NCBI GenBank assembly: GCA_003021085.1
Contig: PXRE01000011.1
Coordinates: forward strand, 61,526 to 125,525
Reading direction: 5' to 3'
From: Halobacteriales archaeon QS_1_68_20
Lineage (GTDB): Archaea; Halobacteriota; Halobacteria; Halobacteriales; PXRE01
Length of the DNA stretch: 64,000 nucleotides
The position numbers and the translations under genes are program-made. A model generated the notes under the pieces. The model was not told the DNA's origin and did not search any database. It saw only the letters and a program-made list of their open reading frames with translations. Shown here piece after piece: positions 63,973 to 64,000 of the stretch; the stretch's first letter is position 1, and each line of letters begins with the position of its first letter.

Positions 63973-64000
63973 CCGCGATCCGCCTCCGGCGTTTTTCCGT

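Noticed and set aside
1-64000. CRISPR array, tRNA or rRNA genes, insertion sequences
   Set aside because: No regularly spaced repeats, no recognisable tRNA or rRNA sequence and no transposase were seen by eye; a covariance-model scan was not possible.

Overview
The window is chromosomal DNA of a halophilic archaeon (class Halobacteria), probably spanning the main replication origin. The evidence is GC-rich DNA, very acidic proteins, Tat signals and Tat lipoproteins, a PGF-CTERM surface protein, archaeal TATA-type promoters, Orc1/Cdc6, origin recognition boxes (ORBs) and the oapABC genes typical of haloarchaeal oriC1. All assignments were made by reading the sequence; no database search was run.

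Layout. 0-4.2 kb: a class II lanthipeptide locus cut by the left edge, with two tandem precursor peptides of identical core, a Spo0M-like gene, and a lanthipeptide synthetase split into separate dehydratase and LanC-type cyclase genes. 4.4-9.8 kb: orc1, a 1.7-kb origin region (four ORBs, inverted around an AT-rich stretch, plus a decayed LanM N-terminus) and oapA-oapB-oapC. 9.8-25.6 kb: accessory and membrane genes, including an unknown Tat-exported protein with a broken tandem copy, MATE transporter, pepF, a methyltransferase, a three-gene GMC dehydrogenase cluster, then a lower-GC island with a PhiH1-type repressor, remnants of a zinc-finger protein and of VapBC, and a tandem Tat-lipoprotein family. 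25.6-33 kb: XPD/DinG-type helicase, asparagine synthetase pseudogene, sulfurtransferase, sulfatase and a ruined beta-helix protein. 33-39 kb: complete Liv-type ABC importer and an ACMSD-like amidohydrolase. 39-47.8 kb: PGF-CTERM beta-helix surface protein, uvrB, three four-helix membrane paralogues, uvrC with an AT-rich dyad upstream, and tsr3. 47.9-59.4 kb: house-keeping genes (serS, Nudix, peroxiredoxin, MBL-fold) mixed with an unusual number of frameshifted genes. 59.5-64 kb: an acyl-CoA synthetase, then a 39-residue peptide with a Gly-Gly site and eleven cysteines (eight in a row) resembling streptolysin S precursors, followed by a two-gene ABC exporter that runs to the right edge.

The two most interesting systems are therefore at the two ends: a lanthipeptide locus with a split LanM, and a SagA-like azole-peptide precursor with its exporter. 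Both are cut by the window, so the missing genes (transporter/protease on the left, YcaO cyclodehydratase and dehydrogenase on the right) must be sought outside.

Start codons were moved inward from the longest frame where a better ATG/GTG, a promoter or family length argued for it; these choices are stated per gene.
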